The notes under the pieces: generated by a model
The model's database searches: none
Told to the model about the DNA's origin: nothing
What the model saw: only the letters and a program-made list of their open reading frames with translations
Shown: in pieces, positions 46,902-54,555 of the stretch
Layout: each line of letters starts with the position of its first letter
Position numbering within the stretch: position 1 is the stretch's first letter
Program-made: the position numbers and the translations under genes
Assembly: GCA_963754335.1 (NCBI GenBank)
Contig: CAVWFQ010000007.1
Coordinates: 143,246-207,245, forward strand
Source: JBBSDP01 sp963754335
GTDB lineage: Bacteria; Planctomycetota; Phycisphaerae; Tepidisphaerales; Tepidisphaeraceae
Reading direction: 5' to 3'
Length of the DNA stretch: 64,000 nt

Positions 46902-47196
46902 GGCAATTATCCTTTCGAGTTAGTGACGAGACGATCCTGACTATTTACATCATGTTTCTGACGAGGCAAAAAAGAATCAGGTTGTTCGTCTTGATAAGCA
47001 GGTTTGGCAAGTCTGTCAGTGACGTTTAATTCGGCGAGAACCGTTGACGCCGGAAAGCAAGACAAGACAAAACGAATCATGGGTCACGGTCTGTCAAACC
47101 GCCCGATGCCGTGTCATGACCTTATTGACACCCTCATCGTCTTTAGAGAAACTTCCGCGAGTGGGTCTGACCGGAACAAATTCAGGGAGATCGAAG
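46902..47196. promoter_or_regulatory. Divergent control region between RiPP precursors 3 and 4
   Basis: For precursor 3 the word CGAGGCAAAAAAGAATC (46962-46978) is at the same 61-bp distance as in copies 1 and 2. The block CAGTGACGTTTAATTCGGCG (47017-47036) and the following GACAAGACAAAACGAATCA are repeated upstream of precursor 1. Rightward, TTGACA at 47127 may belong to the precursor 4 promoter but its -10 box is unclear. Confidence 0.6.
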
Positions 47197-47349
47197 ATGG
47201 ATCAGCAAATCGAAAAGTGCAATCAGCCAATCACGAAGTTGCCTTATGTGAAACCGGAAGTGGCCGAGCTGGGCAACGTAGAAGCAATGACGGAGGGTGA
47301 GATTCCACCGGGAGGCTCCGGCAAGATCGGGCGCATTTCATCCCGTTGA
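47197..47349 (+). CDS. RiPP precursor peptide 4 (lasso-like leader, different core)
   Basis: A 50-residue peptide after a GGGAGA site. Leader landmarks Y17, P20, V22, G26 and T32 have exactly the spacing of precursors 1-3, but the rest of the leader differs (LPYVKPEVAELGNVEAMTEG). The core would be GEIPPGGSGKIGRISSR, starting with the usual lasso Gly but with no acidic residue at positions 7-9, only Glu2. Its stop overlaps the TTG start of the acetyltransferase gene by 4 bases, so this precursor seems tied to that enzyme. Confidence 0.82.
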   Translation: MDQQIEKCNQPITKLPYVKPEVAELGNVEAMTEGEIPPGGSGKIGRISSR

Positions 47350-47984
47350 ATTCGTCCGATCCGATTCAGGCGCTTTCCGCAAATACCCTGTATCGACGCA
47401 TTCATCGCATCGCCAGGGATGAGGGGGTGCGCGGGGTTGCCCGGCGAATCGTTGGACGTTTCTACGGCCGGATCTACCTGCTGGACCGTTCGCTTGCCGA
47501 TCCGATCGCGCCGTCAACGGTGCGCATTCCCATCGTCATCGAGATGATGCGCGAGGAGGATCTGCTCGAGTACGCCGACTATCGGCGGGGGCACAATGCC
47601 GAAGCGGCTCGCCAGTTCCTCGCCGACGGGCATTGCGCATTTGTGGCGCGCTGTCAGGGAAAGTTAGTCGGAAGCTTGTGGGCGGCGGTAAAGCCGGTGC
47701 TGGTGGGGGAGATCATGTCCATGCTCCTGATCGAGCCGGGGGAAGTCTACCTTTTTGATGGCTTCACGCTCCCCGAGTTTCGCGGGCAGGGGATCGCTCC
47801 GGCATTATCTGCTTTCATGCTGCGTCATTATGCGAGCCTCGGGTTTCGCCGGGCGATCCGGGCGGCCGTCCCGTCCAACGCCGCCGCCTTGAGGGCTCAT
47901 GCCAAATCCGGTTTTCGCATTTTTATTCTCCGGCGGGCGTTTCGCCTGGGGCCCTGGAGATATGATTTGGCGCGACGATTTTGA
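47346..47984 (+). CDS. GNAT-family N-acetyltransferase, coupled to RiPP precursor 4
   Basis: Intact, 212 residues from a TTG start overlapping the precursor stop (TTGA). The N-terminal 75 residues (LYRRIHRIARDEGVRGVARR) are basic and helical. The GNAT core shows HCAFVARCQGKLVGSLWAAV, the strand EVYLFDGFTLPEFRGQGIA with the acetyl-CoA loop motif (R-G-Q-G-I-A), and the C-terminal AVPSNAAALRAHAKSGFRI. It likely acetylates the precursor or its Lys side chain; GNAT tailoring of lasso peptides is known. Substrate assignment here is inference from the 4-base overlap. Confidence 0.88.
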   Translation: MNSSDPIQALSANTLYRRIHRIARDEGVRGVARRIVGRFYGRIYLLDRSLADPIAPSTVRIPIVIEMMREEDLLEYADYRRGHNAEAARQFLADGHCAFVARCQGKLVGSLWAAVKPVLVGEIMSMLLIEPGEVYLFDGFTLPEFRGQGIAPALSAFMLRHYASLGFRRAIRAAVPSNAAALRAHAKSGFRIFILRRAFRLGPWRYDLARRF

Positions 47985-48060
47985 GGGTCGAAGTAAAGCA
48001 GACAATCAGCGGCGGGTTCGATACATTCACTCAACGCACGTTGGTGTTAAGGGGACCATC

Positions 48061-48735
48061 ATGAGTGAATCGAAGGATCCGGCGGGTGGAACGGGAGACC
48101 GCATGCGGCAAGTCGCTCAATTTCGTCCGGGGGTTCACGTGCCGGTGCCGCGCGGATGGGAGCCGACGCAGCCGGCCCAGGAGCCGGAAGGCGTCGAGGC
48201 CTACGTTCCCTCTCCGCGGCGGCGTATCGTTCAAAAGAAATCGAGCCCGATGCCGTACGTGATATTGGTGGTTGTTTTGCTTGCCGGCGCCGGGATCGGG
48301 ATCTTCTACGCCGGCCAGCAAAGCCAGAAGAACAGCACGACAGCCCCTCTCGCCGCGCCAGGAGCTTCGCGCGATTGATCCGGGCTTTGACGTCGCGATT
48401 CAGCGTTACACCGGGGGAGGGGACGGGCAGCTGACATTGATGCGCTGGGTTGCCGTCACGAACAAAGGCAGCGACCCGCTTGAAGTGGGCGACGTTTTGA
48501 TCAACGGCGAGTTTCCGCGATTCCCGCAGCGGCCAGTGACAAGGGCACATTTGCCCGGGTGGATCCGTCGTTGCGCTGGCCACGGACAGCCGCGCCCGGC
48601 GGGTACCTCTTCTTTCTCACGTATCAAGTCTCAGCGCCGGAGAAGTCGTACGAAAGGGGAATTCACTTCATTCAATTTCGGACGAGCCGGGGCGATCTGC
48701 GATACACGTTTGGAATTGGCTTCTCCAAAGAGTGA
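48061..48735 (+). CDS. Single-pass membrane protein, unknown, two frame breaks
   Basis: ATG 48061 starts a Pro-rich cytoplasmic region (FRPGVHVPVPRGWEPTQPAQ), then a membrane helix (MPYVILVVVLLAGAGIGIFYA, about 62-82). After a break near 48355 the outer part reads LRAIDPGFDVAIQRYTG and LMRWVAVTNKGSDPLEVGDV, and after another near 48520 it reads GTFARVDPSLRWPRTAAPGG and ends at TGA 48733-48735 (GIHFIQFRTSRGDLRYTFGI). About 225 residues repaired. No family recognised. It begins 76 bp after the acetyltransferase and may or may not belong to the RiPP operon. Confidence 0.65.
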
Positions 48736-48974
48736 ACCGGCGTCGTCGAGGATCGATCCGCCGATCACTGTTCCAGACCGCTCCCTCACGGACTTCGACG
48801 TTCCCTGCGCGCCGGGACTCATTTTCGAACACCGTCGTCGCGGCTCTGGGGGAAGAACCGCGACAACCGCGCATTTCATCAGGCACGAGCGCAAATTGCG
48901 GTCACATGGCGCACCCATTAGAGTTATCCCCATCAGCTCACGGTTGATCCGACGACACGGCTTGGAGCGTACGA

Positions 48975-50393
48975 ATGCGACTCTGCACGACAATTGCTCC
49001 AGCATTGTTCACGCTGGGGGTCGCGTTCGCAGTGGCTCGCGCTTCGGAAGACAAACGTGAGCCAGTCCCCGAAGCATCCGCCCAGCAACAGGCCGAGAAA
49101 TCAATCAAGGATCTCTTCAAGAGCGACTATGCGAATCACGCTGCCAGCACACGCGATGTTCTGGCGCAAAAACTTCTCGCGAACGCCGCCACCGCGACTG
49201 ACGATCCGGCCGGGCGATACGTGCTGCTGCGCGAGGCGCGCGACATCGCGGCGGCCGTAGGCGATACCGACACGGCGCTGAGTGCAGCGTATTCGATCGA
49301 AACTGAATACGCCGTTCCCCCAGGCGATGCGCTGCTGGGCGCGATGACGGCGTTGCGGAAAGTGCCGCTTTCGCCGCCGGCGGCCATGCGTCTGACGATC
49401 GACGGGCTGGACGCGATCCATCTGGCGTTGGTCGGCGACCGGGTCGACATCGCCATGAAGATTGCGCAAGTCCTGGTGGCCGTCGCTCCGCGCACGGGGG
49501 ACGCCGAACTGGTGGCGGCGGTACGCGATTGGGAAACCGACGTGCGCAGCGCGGACGGAGATTCACGTCGAGTCGCGTCGGACCGAAAGGTGCTGGCGGA
49601 ACAGCCGGAAGATCCCAAGGCGAGCGCATCGGTTGGGAAATACGATTGTCTGAGCCTCGGTCGCTGGGACGAAGGCGTGCGGCTCCTTATCCGAAGCGAA
49701 GATCCAAAACTGCGCGCGGCATCGAGCGCCGACCTGGCGGGCAAGGGCGATCCCGCGTCCGCGGAACGCGCCGCGGCGGCGTGGGCCGCGGTGGCCGCCA
49801 CATCCCACGGCGTAGCCCGCGATCGCATTCTCGCCCATGTTTGTGCACTCTATCGTTTGGCGCTGCCTGGGCTCACCGGCCTCGAAAAAGTCCGTGCATC
49901 GAAGTTACTGGCTGAAGCCGTCGCAGCGGCGCGGCCCTGGAACGAAATACCGCACGAAACCAGCTCCAGCGAAAAAGGGATAGACCTGGGGATGGCCAAT
50001 CGAAATGTCGGCAAGCAATTCCTGATCCAGCTCGAGGTGAATACTACCGCGACCGGCGGGGTGCTTCTGACGAAGCGACATCTCCCCGGCGACGGAAGCC
50101 TGACGTTGAGCCTGCAGGGCAACGGGGCGGTGGACGTCACCGGCGACGGTTCTTTTTATCGCGTCGACCTGAACGGAAAGATGCCAATCAACGACGGGAT
50201 ATGGCATACGATCACCGTTCAGAAAAACGCAACGATGGTAACGCTGTTAGTCGATCATCGGTTCGACGGAACGGTTTCCACTCTGATGGAATTCGCCTCG
50301 GCATCGACTTGGAAGCTTGGCTGGCACGGGGCGTGGAACGGGGGCGCCTTGGATGCGCAGTATCGCCGCGTTTGGATCGTGGGTTGGAAATGA
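48975..50393 (+). CDS. Secreted protein with C-terminal LamG-like domain
   Basis: An intact 472-residue protein after a GGAG site, with signal peptide MRLCTTIAPALFTLGVAFAV. Residues 30-300 are alpha-helical and Ala-rich (LLREARDIAAAVGDTDTALS; AERAAAAWAAVAATSHGVAR), resembling tetratricopeptide-like arrays of secreted planctomycete proteins. Residues 330-472 are a concanavalin-type sheet (LSLQGNGAVDVTGDGSFYRV, TITVQKNATMVTLLVDHRFD, LGWHGAWNGGALDAQYRRVW). Usual relatives are found beside sulfatase-like genes. Function unknown. Confidence 0.75.
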   Translation: MRLCTTIAPALFTLGVAFAVARASEDKREPVPEASAQQQAEKSIKDLFKSDYANHAASTRDVLAQKLLANAATATDDPAGRYVLLREARDIAAAVGDTDTALSAAYSIETEYAVPPGDALLGAMTALRKVPLSPPAAMRLTIDGLDAIHLALVGDRVDIAMKIAQVLVAVAPRTGDAELVAAVRDWETDVRSADGDSRRVASDRKVLAEQPEDPKASASVGKYDCLSLGRWDEGVRLLIRSEDPKLRAASSADLAGKGDPASAERAAAAWAAVAATSHGVARDRILAHVCALYRLALPGLTGLEKVRASKLLAEAVAAARPWNEIPHETSSSEKGIDLGMANRNVGKQFLIQLEVNTTATGGVLLTKRHLPGDGSLTLSLQGNGAVDVTGDGSFYRVDLNGKMPINDGIWHTITVQKNATMVTLLVDHRFDGTVSTLMEFASASTWKLGWHGAWNGGALDAQYRRVWIVGWK

Positions 50394-50575
50394 TTGGGCC
50401 GGGCGATTCGCCCCGGACTCGGGCTCCCCTCGGCAAGCCCTTCGACGATGCTCAGGACAGCTTGGGCCGCCCCGGCCCGGGGGAGCGCTCCCACGGCTCG
50501 GGGACGAGCCGGCTCTCCTAGTAGCTTTCGCGAATGCAGTTCTGATCTCGCCGGGACCTGGCGTGGCGGACGACT

Positions 50576-51610
50576 TCACAGCAATTGCAGGATCGACTGC
50601 GATTCCTGCTCGACCTGCGTCATGCGGCATTGCTTTGGCGCTTTGTCGGGACGCCAGCGGAGGAACTTGGTGCCGTGGCGGAATCGGCCGCCGGTGAAAT
50701 GATCGTAGCGGACTTCGACGACCAGCTTCGTGGCAAGCGGCTGCCATTCGGAGCTGCGCTCCGTGCTCCAGCGGCTTGGGCCGCCGGGCTTGTTGCCGGT
50801 GAAGCCGGGAGGCTTGATCAGGGGGATGATCAGCGGCGACAGCTTCTTCCGCTCGGCGGCGGTGAAAGCGGAGCAGAAGCCGACGTGATCGAGCAGGCCC
50901 TTGCTGTTGTAGAGGCCGAGCAGAAGCGATCCGATTTCCTTGGATTTGGACGCATAGCGAAATCCGCCGACGACACAGTCGGCGGTGCGGAGTTTCTTCA
51001 TCTTGACCATGCCATGCCGGTTGCCGGACTGATAGGGGAGATTGAGATTTTTCGCGATAACACCATCGAGCGCGCCACCGACCTTCTTGAACCATGCGCG
51101 GGCGGTCGCAACCCTGTTGGTGGCGGGGGAGAGGACGATTCGGTCTGGATCCTTGAACTGCTTCTTGGCAAAGGTCTCGAGGGCTGGACGACGGCGCTGA
51201 AGAGGAGTTTCGGCGAGCGATCGGCCGGTGGCATCAACCAGCAGATCGAAGACCACGTAGCGGGCAGGCGTTTCGGCGGCGAGCTTTTTGATACGGGAGG
51301 CCGCCGGGTGAATGCGCTGGAGCAGGGCGTCGAATGAAAGGATTCCGTCGATGGGGATGACCAATTCGCCGTCGAGGACGAACTTTTTGGCCGGCAGGTC
51401 GGTCAGCGCCGCGACGACTTCGGGAAAATAGCGGGTGAGCGACTCGCCGCTCTTCGACTGCAAATTTACTTTGCCGCCGTCACGAAAGGCCAGGCAGCGA
51501 AAGCCATCCCATTTGGGTTCGTACTGCCAGGAGCCCTCCGCCGGCCAGACGTCAACGAGTTTGGCGTCCATGGGAGCGTAGGTCAGAGGGATCGGAAGGG
51601 ACACGGCCAT
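50576..51610 (-). CDS. ATP-dependent DNA ligase
   Basis: An intact 344-residue protein from ATG 51610. The adenylation motif is YEPKWDGFRCLAF with nucleotidylated Lys in K-W-D-G; further ligase motifs are SKSGESLTRYFPE, FVLDGELVI, YVVFDLLVD and GVIAKNLNLPYQSG. The C-terminal OB domain follows (VVGGFRYASKSKEIGSLLLG). It seals nicks using ATP, in contrast to the NAD-dependent replicative LigA. This is the ligase domain alone, without the polymerase or nuclease domains of LigD and without a Ku gene in the window, so it need not be a Ku-dependent NHEJ ligase. Confidence 0.9.
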   Translation of the reverse strand: MAVSLPIPLTYAPMDAKLVDVWPAEGSWQYEPKWDGFRCLAFRDGGKVNLQSKSGESLTRYFPEVVAALTDLPAKKFVLDGELVIPIDGILSFDALLQRIHPAASRIKKLAAETPARYVVFDLLVDATGRSLAETPLQRRRPALETFAKKQFKDPDRIVLSPATNRVATARAWFKKVGGALDGVIAKNLNLPYQSGNRHGMVKMKKLRTADCVVGGFRYASKSKEIGSLLLGLYNSKGLLDHVGFCSAFTAAERKKLSPLIIPLIKPPGFTGNKPGGPSRWSTERSSEWQPLATKLVVEVRYDHFTGGRFRHGTKFLRWRPDKAPKQCRMTQVEQESQSILQLL

Positions 51611-51636
51611 TTTAGGCGCGATTTGGAAGAGAAAAT

Positions 51637-51690
51637 GCGAACATCGAACAGTCAATCCCGGCGCGCCGGGATTGAATGTTCGATGTTCGC
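51637..51690. repeat. 54-bp near-perfect palindrome GAACATCGAACA ... TGTTCGATGTTC
   Basis: The two 27-bp halves match as inverted repeats at 26 positions. The centre is the mini-palindrome CAATCCCGGCGCGCCGGGATTG (51653-51674), which also occurs inside another repeat at 58152 and alone at 34117. It lies in the divergent gap between the ligase and epimerase genes, so it is not a terminator. Confidence 0.85.
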
Positions 51691-51886
51691 TTTCCTCCCA
51701 ACGTTATCGGCCCAATCAGGTCCTTCAGAAGACCACCTCTAAGGCGTTGGGTTGCCCGGGCCGATGAATTGGGGGATAATTCGCGTTTTCCGGCCTTTTC
51801 CCCAAGTGCGGAACGTTCCGCCGGGGGTTCCTGGCGATGAACTGCTTCATTTCCATTACGGTAATGATGTTTTCGGAGTGGCGTCG

Positions 51887-52918
51887 ATGAGCAATTTGAA
51901 AGACAAGAAAGTGGTCGTATGCGGTGGCGGCGGTTTCATTGGGGGCCACCTCGTCGATGACCTGCTGAAAAAGGGTTATTCCCACGTCCGTTGCATCGAT
52001 GTGAAGCCATTCGATCAGTGGTATCAGGTGCATCCCGAGGCTGATAACGTCGTCGCCGACCTGAATTTGCTCGACGCATCGATGAAAGCCGTCAAAGGGA
52101 TGGACACGGTTTATAACCTCGCCTGCAACATGGGCGGCATGGGTTTCATCGAGAACAACAAGGGCCTGTGCATGATCAGCGTGTTGATCAACACGCACCT
52201 GCTGATGGCCGCGCGAGAATTCGACGTGGAACGATTCTTCTACGCCTCCAGCGCCTGCGTTTACAACGGCGATAAGCAGACCAGCAAAACGACCGACGTT
52301 TTCCTGCGCGAGGAAGACGCCTATCCGGCTCTCCCGGAAGACGGTTATGGCTGGGAGAAGCTCTTCAGCGAGCGGATGTGCCGGCATTTCCGCGAGGATT
52401 ACAAAGTTCCGACGCGCGTCGCCCGCTTTCATAATGTATATGGCCCGGTTGGAACATTCGAAGGGGGTCGCGAGAAGGCGCCGGCGGCCATGTGCCGCAA
52501 GGTCATTCACGCGAAGCTTTCGGGGGATCACAACATCGAGATCTGGGGCGACGGGCATCAGACCCGTTCGTTTATGTATATCTCCGACTGCCTGAAGGGG
52601 ATTTACACCATCGCCGGCAGCGACACCTTCTACGATCCGATCAATCTGGGTTCGTCTGAAGGCGTGAGCATCAACACGCTCGTCGATATCGTGGAAGGGA
52701 TTGCGGGCATCAAGCTCAAGCGAAGCTACAACCTGGGCGCACCTAAGGGCGTGAACGGGCGGAACAGTGACAACACCCTGATCAAGAAGGTGTTCAACTG
52801 GGAGCCGGACACGAAACTCCGCGATGGGATGGAAAAGACCTATCGCTGGATCTACGACCAGATGAAGGGGCGCTATGAGGCGGGCCGCAAGCCGAGCCTG
52901 GCCTCCGCCGGCCGGTAA
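51887..52918 (+). CDS. NAD-dependent epimerase/dehydratase, GDP-mannose 3,5-epimerase-like
   Basis: Intact, 343 residues from ATG 51887 (GGAG 8 bases before). The Rossmann motif is VCGGGGFIGGHLV. The family-specific NLACNMGGMGFIENNKG and the catalytic SSACVY with Y-G-W-E-K (residues near 140-160) match the extended SDR group that includes GDP-mannose 3,5-epimerase. Product would be GDP-L-galactose for surface polysaccharide. Substrate cannot be proven from sequence. No sugar operon flanks it. Confidence 0.85.
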   Translation: MSNLKDKKVVVCGGGGFIGGHLVDDLLKKGYSHVRCIDVKPFDQWYQVHPEADNVVADLNLLDASMKAVKGMDTVYNLACNMGGMGFIENNKGLCMISVLINTHLLMAAREFDVERFFYASSACVYNGDKQTSKTTDVFLREEDAYPALPEDGYGWEKLFSERMCRHFREDYKVPTRVARFHNVYGPVGTFEGGREKAPAAMCRKVIHAKLSGDHNIEIWGDGHQTRSFMYISDCLKGIYTIAGSDTFYDPINLGSSEGVSINTLVDIVEGIAGIKLKRSYNLGAPKGVNGRNSDNTLIKKVFNWEPDTKLRDGMEKTYRWIYDQMKGRYEAGRKPSLASAGR

Positions 52919-52920
52919 AC

Positions 52921-53083
52921 GGAGGACAGACATTCGTGTCTGTTGCGGACCGGAGAGTGAAGGCGTAATCGCCTTCCGAGCCGGTCCGTTCTGTTGTGGG
53001 GCGCAAGGGAGGACGCAACCGCTCGGCGGACGGGTACGCCCACACTCGCGGATGCGTGACAGACACGAATGTCTGTCCTCCTG
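52921..53083. repeat. GACAGACATTCGTGTCTGT palindromic repeat element, third site
   Basis: The element begins GGACAGACATTCGTGTCTGT and ends ACAGACACGAATGTCTGTCC, giving inverted ends, with internal GGTCCGTTCTG and CGGACGGGTACGCC words also found at 37050. It begins 2 bp after the epimerase stop. Confidence 0.8.
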
Positions 53084-53106
53084 TATGGATTCAATCGGGA
53101 GCTCGT

Positions 53107-53226
53107 ATGCGAAAATGGTGGATATTGGCCTCTCTTTGTCTGCTGGCCGGGTGCGACAAGAAAATTCACAAAGCGCGATCGGCTACAGTGACGCCGGCCG
53201 TCGTGAATTCTTTTGTTATTCGTTGA
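53107..53226 (+). CDS. Small lipoprotein (39 residues)
   Basis: ATG 53107 follows GGGAGCTCGT. The product has a complete lipoprotein signal, MRKWWILASLCLLAGCDKK, with Cys16 as the lipidation site and a short tail (AVVNSFVIR). Small entericidin-like lipoproteins have this size. It is 67 bp upstream of the next gene and may be co-transcribed. Confidence is moderate because it is short and sits next to a repeat. Confidence 0.6.
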   Translation: MRKWWILASLCLLAGCDKKIHKARSATVTPAVVNSFVIR

Positions 53227-53293
53227 TTGCAATACGGCATGTCGATTGCGGTTGACCCTGCTGCCACTTTGATTGGCGGAAGGGACCTGCAAC

Positions 53294-54403
53294 ATGACAC
53301 GCTTCTTCTGGAAATCGCTGGCCATTCTGTCCACTCCGGTCGTATGCATTGCGGCACAGCCGCAAGGGCTTGCGCCGCCGCCGACGGGCGATCAGTCGCC
53401 GGCGGTGATCGATCAGCACGCCGATCCGGTGCAGCTCCGCGCGATTCGGGCCGTTCAGGAGGCGCGCGATCGGGCGACGAAGTGGGAGGAGGCGGCGAGT
53501 GAAGCGGTCGCCAAGGTCCCCGACAAGGAACTGAAGGATCAGGTTCAGAAACGGCTCAACGCGCTGACGCCTGACGTTGCCAAGGATCTGCTCACCACGC
53601 CCGGCGAAGTGGGGGTGGTGACGATCGCCACGTATAAGGAATCGAAGGCGGGGGAACCGGCTCTCGTTTCCGTGGCTTACGAAGGGCTGGGCGACCATCT
53701 GAATGGGAGTTTTTTCCCGCGCGTTGTTTCGGATATGCCGCAGCTCATGCGCGGCGAAAAGAAGGATACGGATCAGCCACTTGTTCTGGATATTCCCGCG
53801 TCCGGCTATCTGATTTACGAATTGGAAAAAGGTGACCTGAAGGCCGCCTTCGTCGCACAGGCGACGATGAAGCAGAGCCTGGGGGCCGCGGTTCAGCAGA
53901 GCCGGGCGAAGACCGCGCAGATTGAGAACGCCGAGGCGCGTCGCGATATCACTGAAGCTCAACGGAACGCTGCGGATCAGGCCGTGCCCGCGGCGGCAAC
54001 GCAGCAACCGGCGCTCGCCCCCGATCAGTCCGCGGCGCAGCCGCCGGCTGACGCGACGCCAAATCCAAATTATTATGGATCGAACGGCTACATCGGAGCC
54101 GACGGTGGATATTACAACACCTATGGCTGGGCACCCTATGTCGTGATTCCGGCAAAAGCGCAGCTCGATGAGCGAAAGCGCCGTGAGTTGCGGCGCGCGG
54201 CGATCGAGGCGGATCGCCAGGCGAAAGGGCAAAATCAATCGGCAACGCCGGCTCCGCCGCCGGCAACCCCAACGCCGCAGAAGCCGAGTGCGGCACCGAA
54301 CCCGACGCCGGTAACGCCGCGACCGGTTGCAGCGCCTAGGGCGGCGCCAGCGCCTGCTCCTGCGCCGGCACCCACCCCGGCACCCGCGCCGAAAGCGAAA
54401 TAG
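53294..54403 (+). CDS. Secreted Pro/Ala-rich protein of unknown function
   Basis: Intact, 369 residues from ATG 53294 (AGGGACC before it). Signal peptide FFWKSLAILSTPVVCIAA. Residues 45-110 are helical and charged; a 60-residue conserved-looking middle includes ALVSVAYEGLGDHLNGSFFP. The rest is low complexity: a Tyr/Gly-rich segment (NYYGSNGYIGADGGYYNTYG), a basic helix, and a tail of Pro-Ala dipeptides. No family is recognised. Such Pro-Ala tails span or brace the periplasm. Confidence 0.7.
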   Translation: MTRFFWKSLAILSTPVVCIAAQPQGLAPPPTGDQSPAVIDQHADPVQLRAIRAVQEARDRATKWEEAASEAVAKVPDKELKDQVQKRLNALTPDVAKDLLTTPGEVGVVTIATYKESKAGEPALVSVAYEGLGDHLNGSFFPRVVSDMPQLMRGEKKDTDQPLVLDIPASGYLIYELEKGDLKAAFVAQATMKQSLGAAVQQSRAKTAQIENAEARRDITEAQRNAADQAVPAAATQQPALAPDQSAAQPPADATPNPNYYGSNGYIGADGGYYNTYGWAPYVVIPAKAQLDERKRRELRRAAIEADRQAKGQNQSATPAPPPATPTPQKPSAAPNPTPVTPRPVAAPRAAPAPAPAPAPTPAPAPKAK

Positions 54404-54442
54404 GCGCGAACGCCTGCGCACATCGAAAGAAACGTAGGATTG

Positions 54443-54524
54443 AATCGCGAAGGCGCAAGCGACGGACCAGGGTCGGCGTCTCCGAAGGGGCGATCGCCGG
54501 TCCGTCGCTTGTGCCTTCGCGATT
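54443..54524. repeat. Inverted repeat AATCGCGAAGGCGCAAGCG between convergent genes
   Basis: Arms 54443-54468 and 54499-54524 match at 25 of 26 positions with a 30-bp loop. It lies between the ends of two convergent genes and is followed on the plus strand by CCCGCTCCAAAAAAAAC. Part of the same word (GGAATCGCGAAGGCGCAG) also occurs at 36959. Confidence 0.8.
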
Positions 54525-54555
54525 TCCCGCTCCAAAAAAAACTGAGTTTCACGCT

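Noticed and set aside
43317..47984. A complete lasso-peptide cluster
   Set aside because: No transglutaminase-like protease or asparagine-synthetase-like cyclase and no ABC exporter is present, so it cannot be called a standard lasso cluster.
50394..50575. GC-rich spacer with GCCCTTCGACGATGCTCAGG-type words as a gene or RNA
   Set aside because: It resembles a dispersed repeat and has no coding or structured RNA features I can support.
50576..51610. Part of a Ku-dependent NHEJ system
   Set aside because: No Ku or LigD polymerase/nuclease domains are adjacent.
51725..52933. 402-codon minus-strand frame over the epimerase
   Set aside because: The plus strand has an intact NAD-binding motif and catalytic residues; the minus frame is a shadow.
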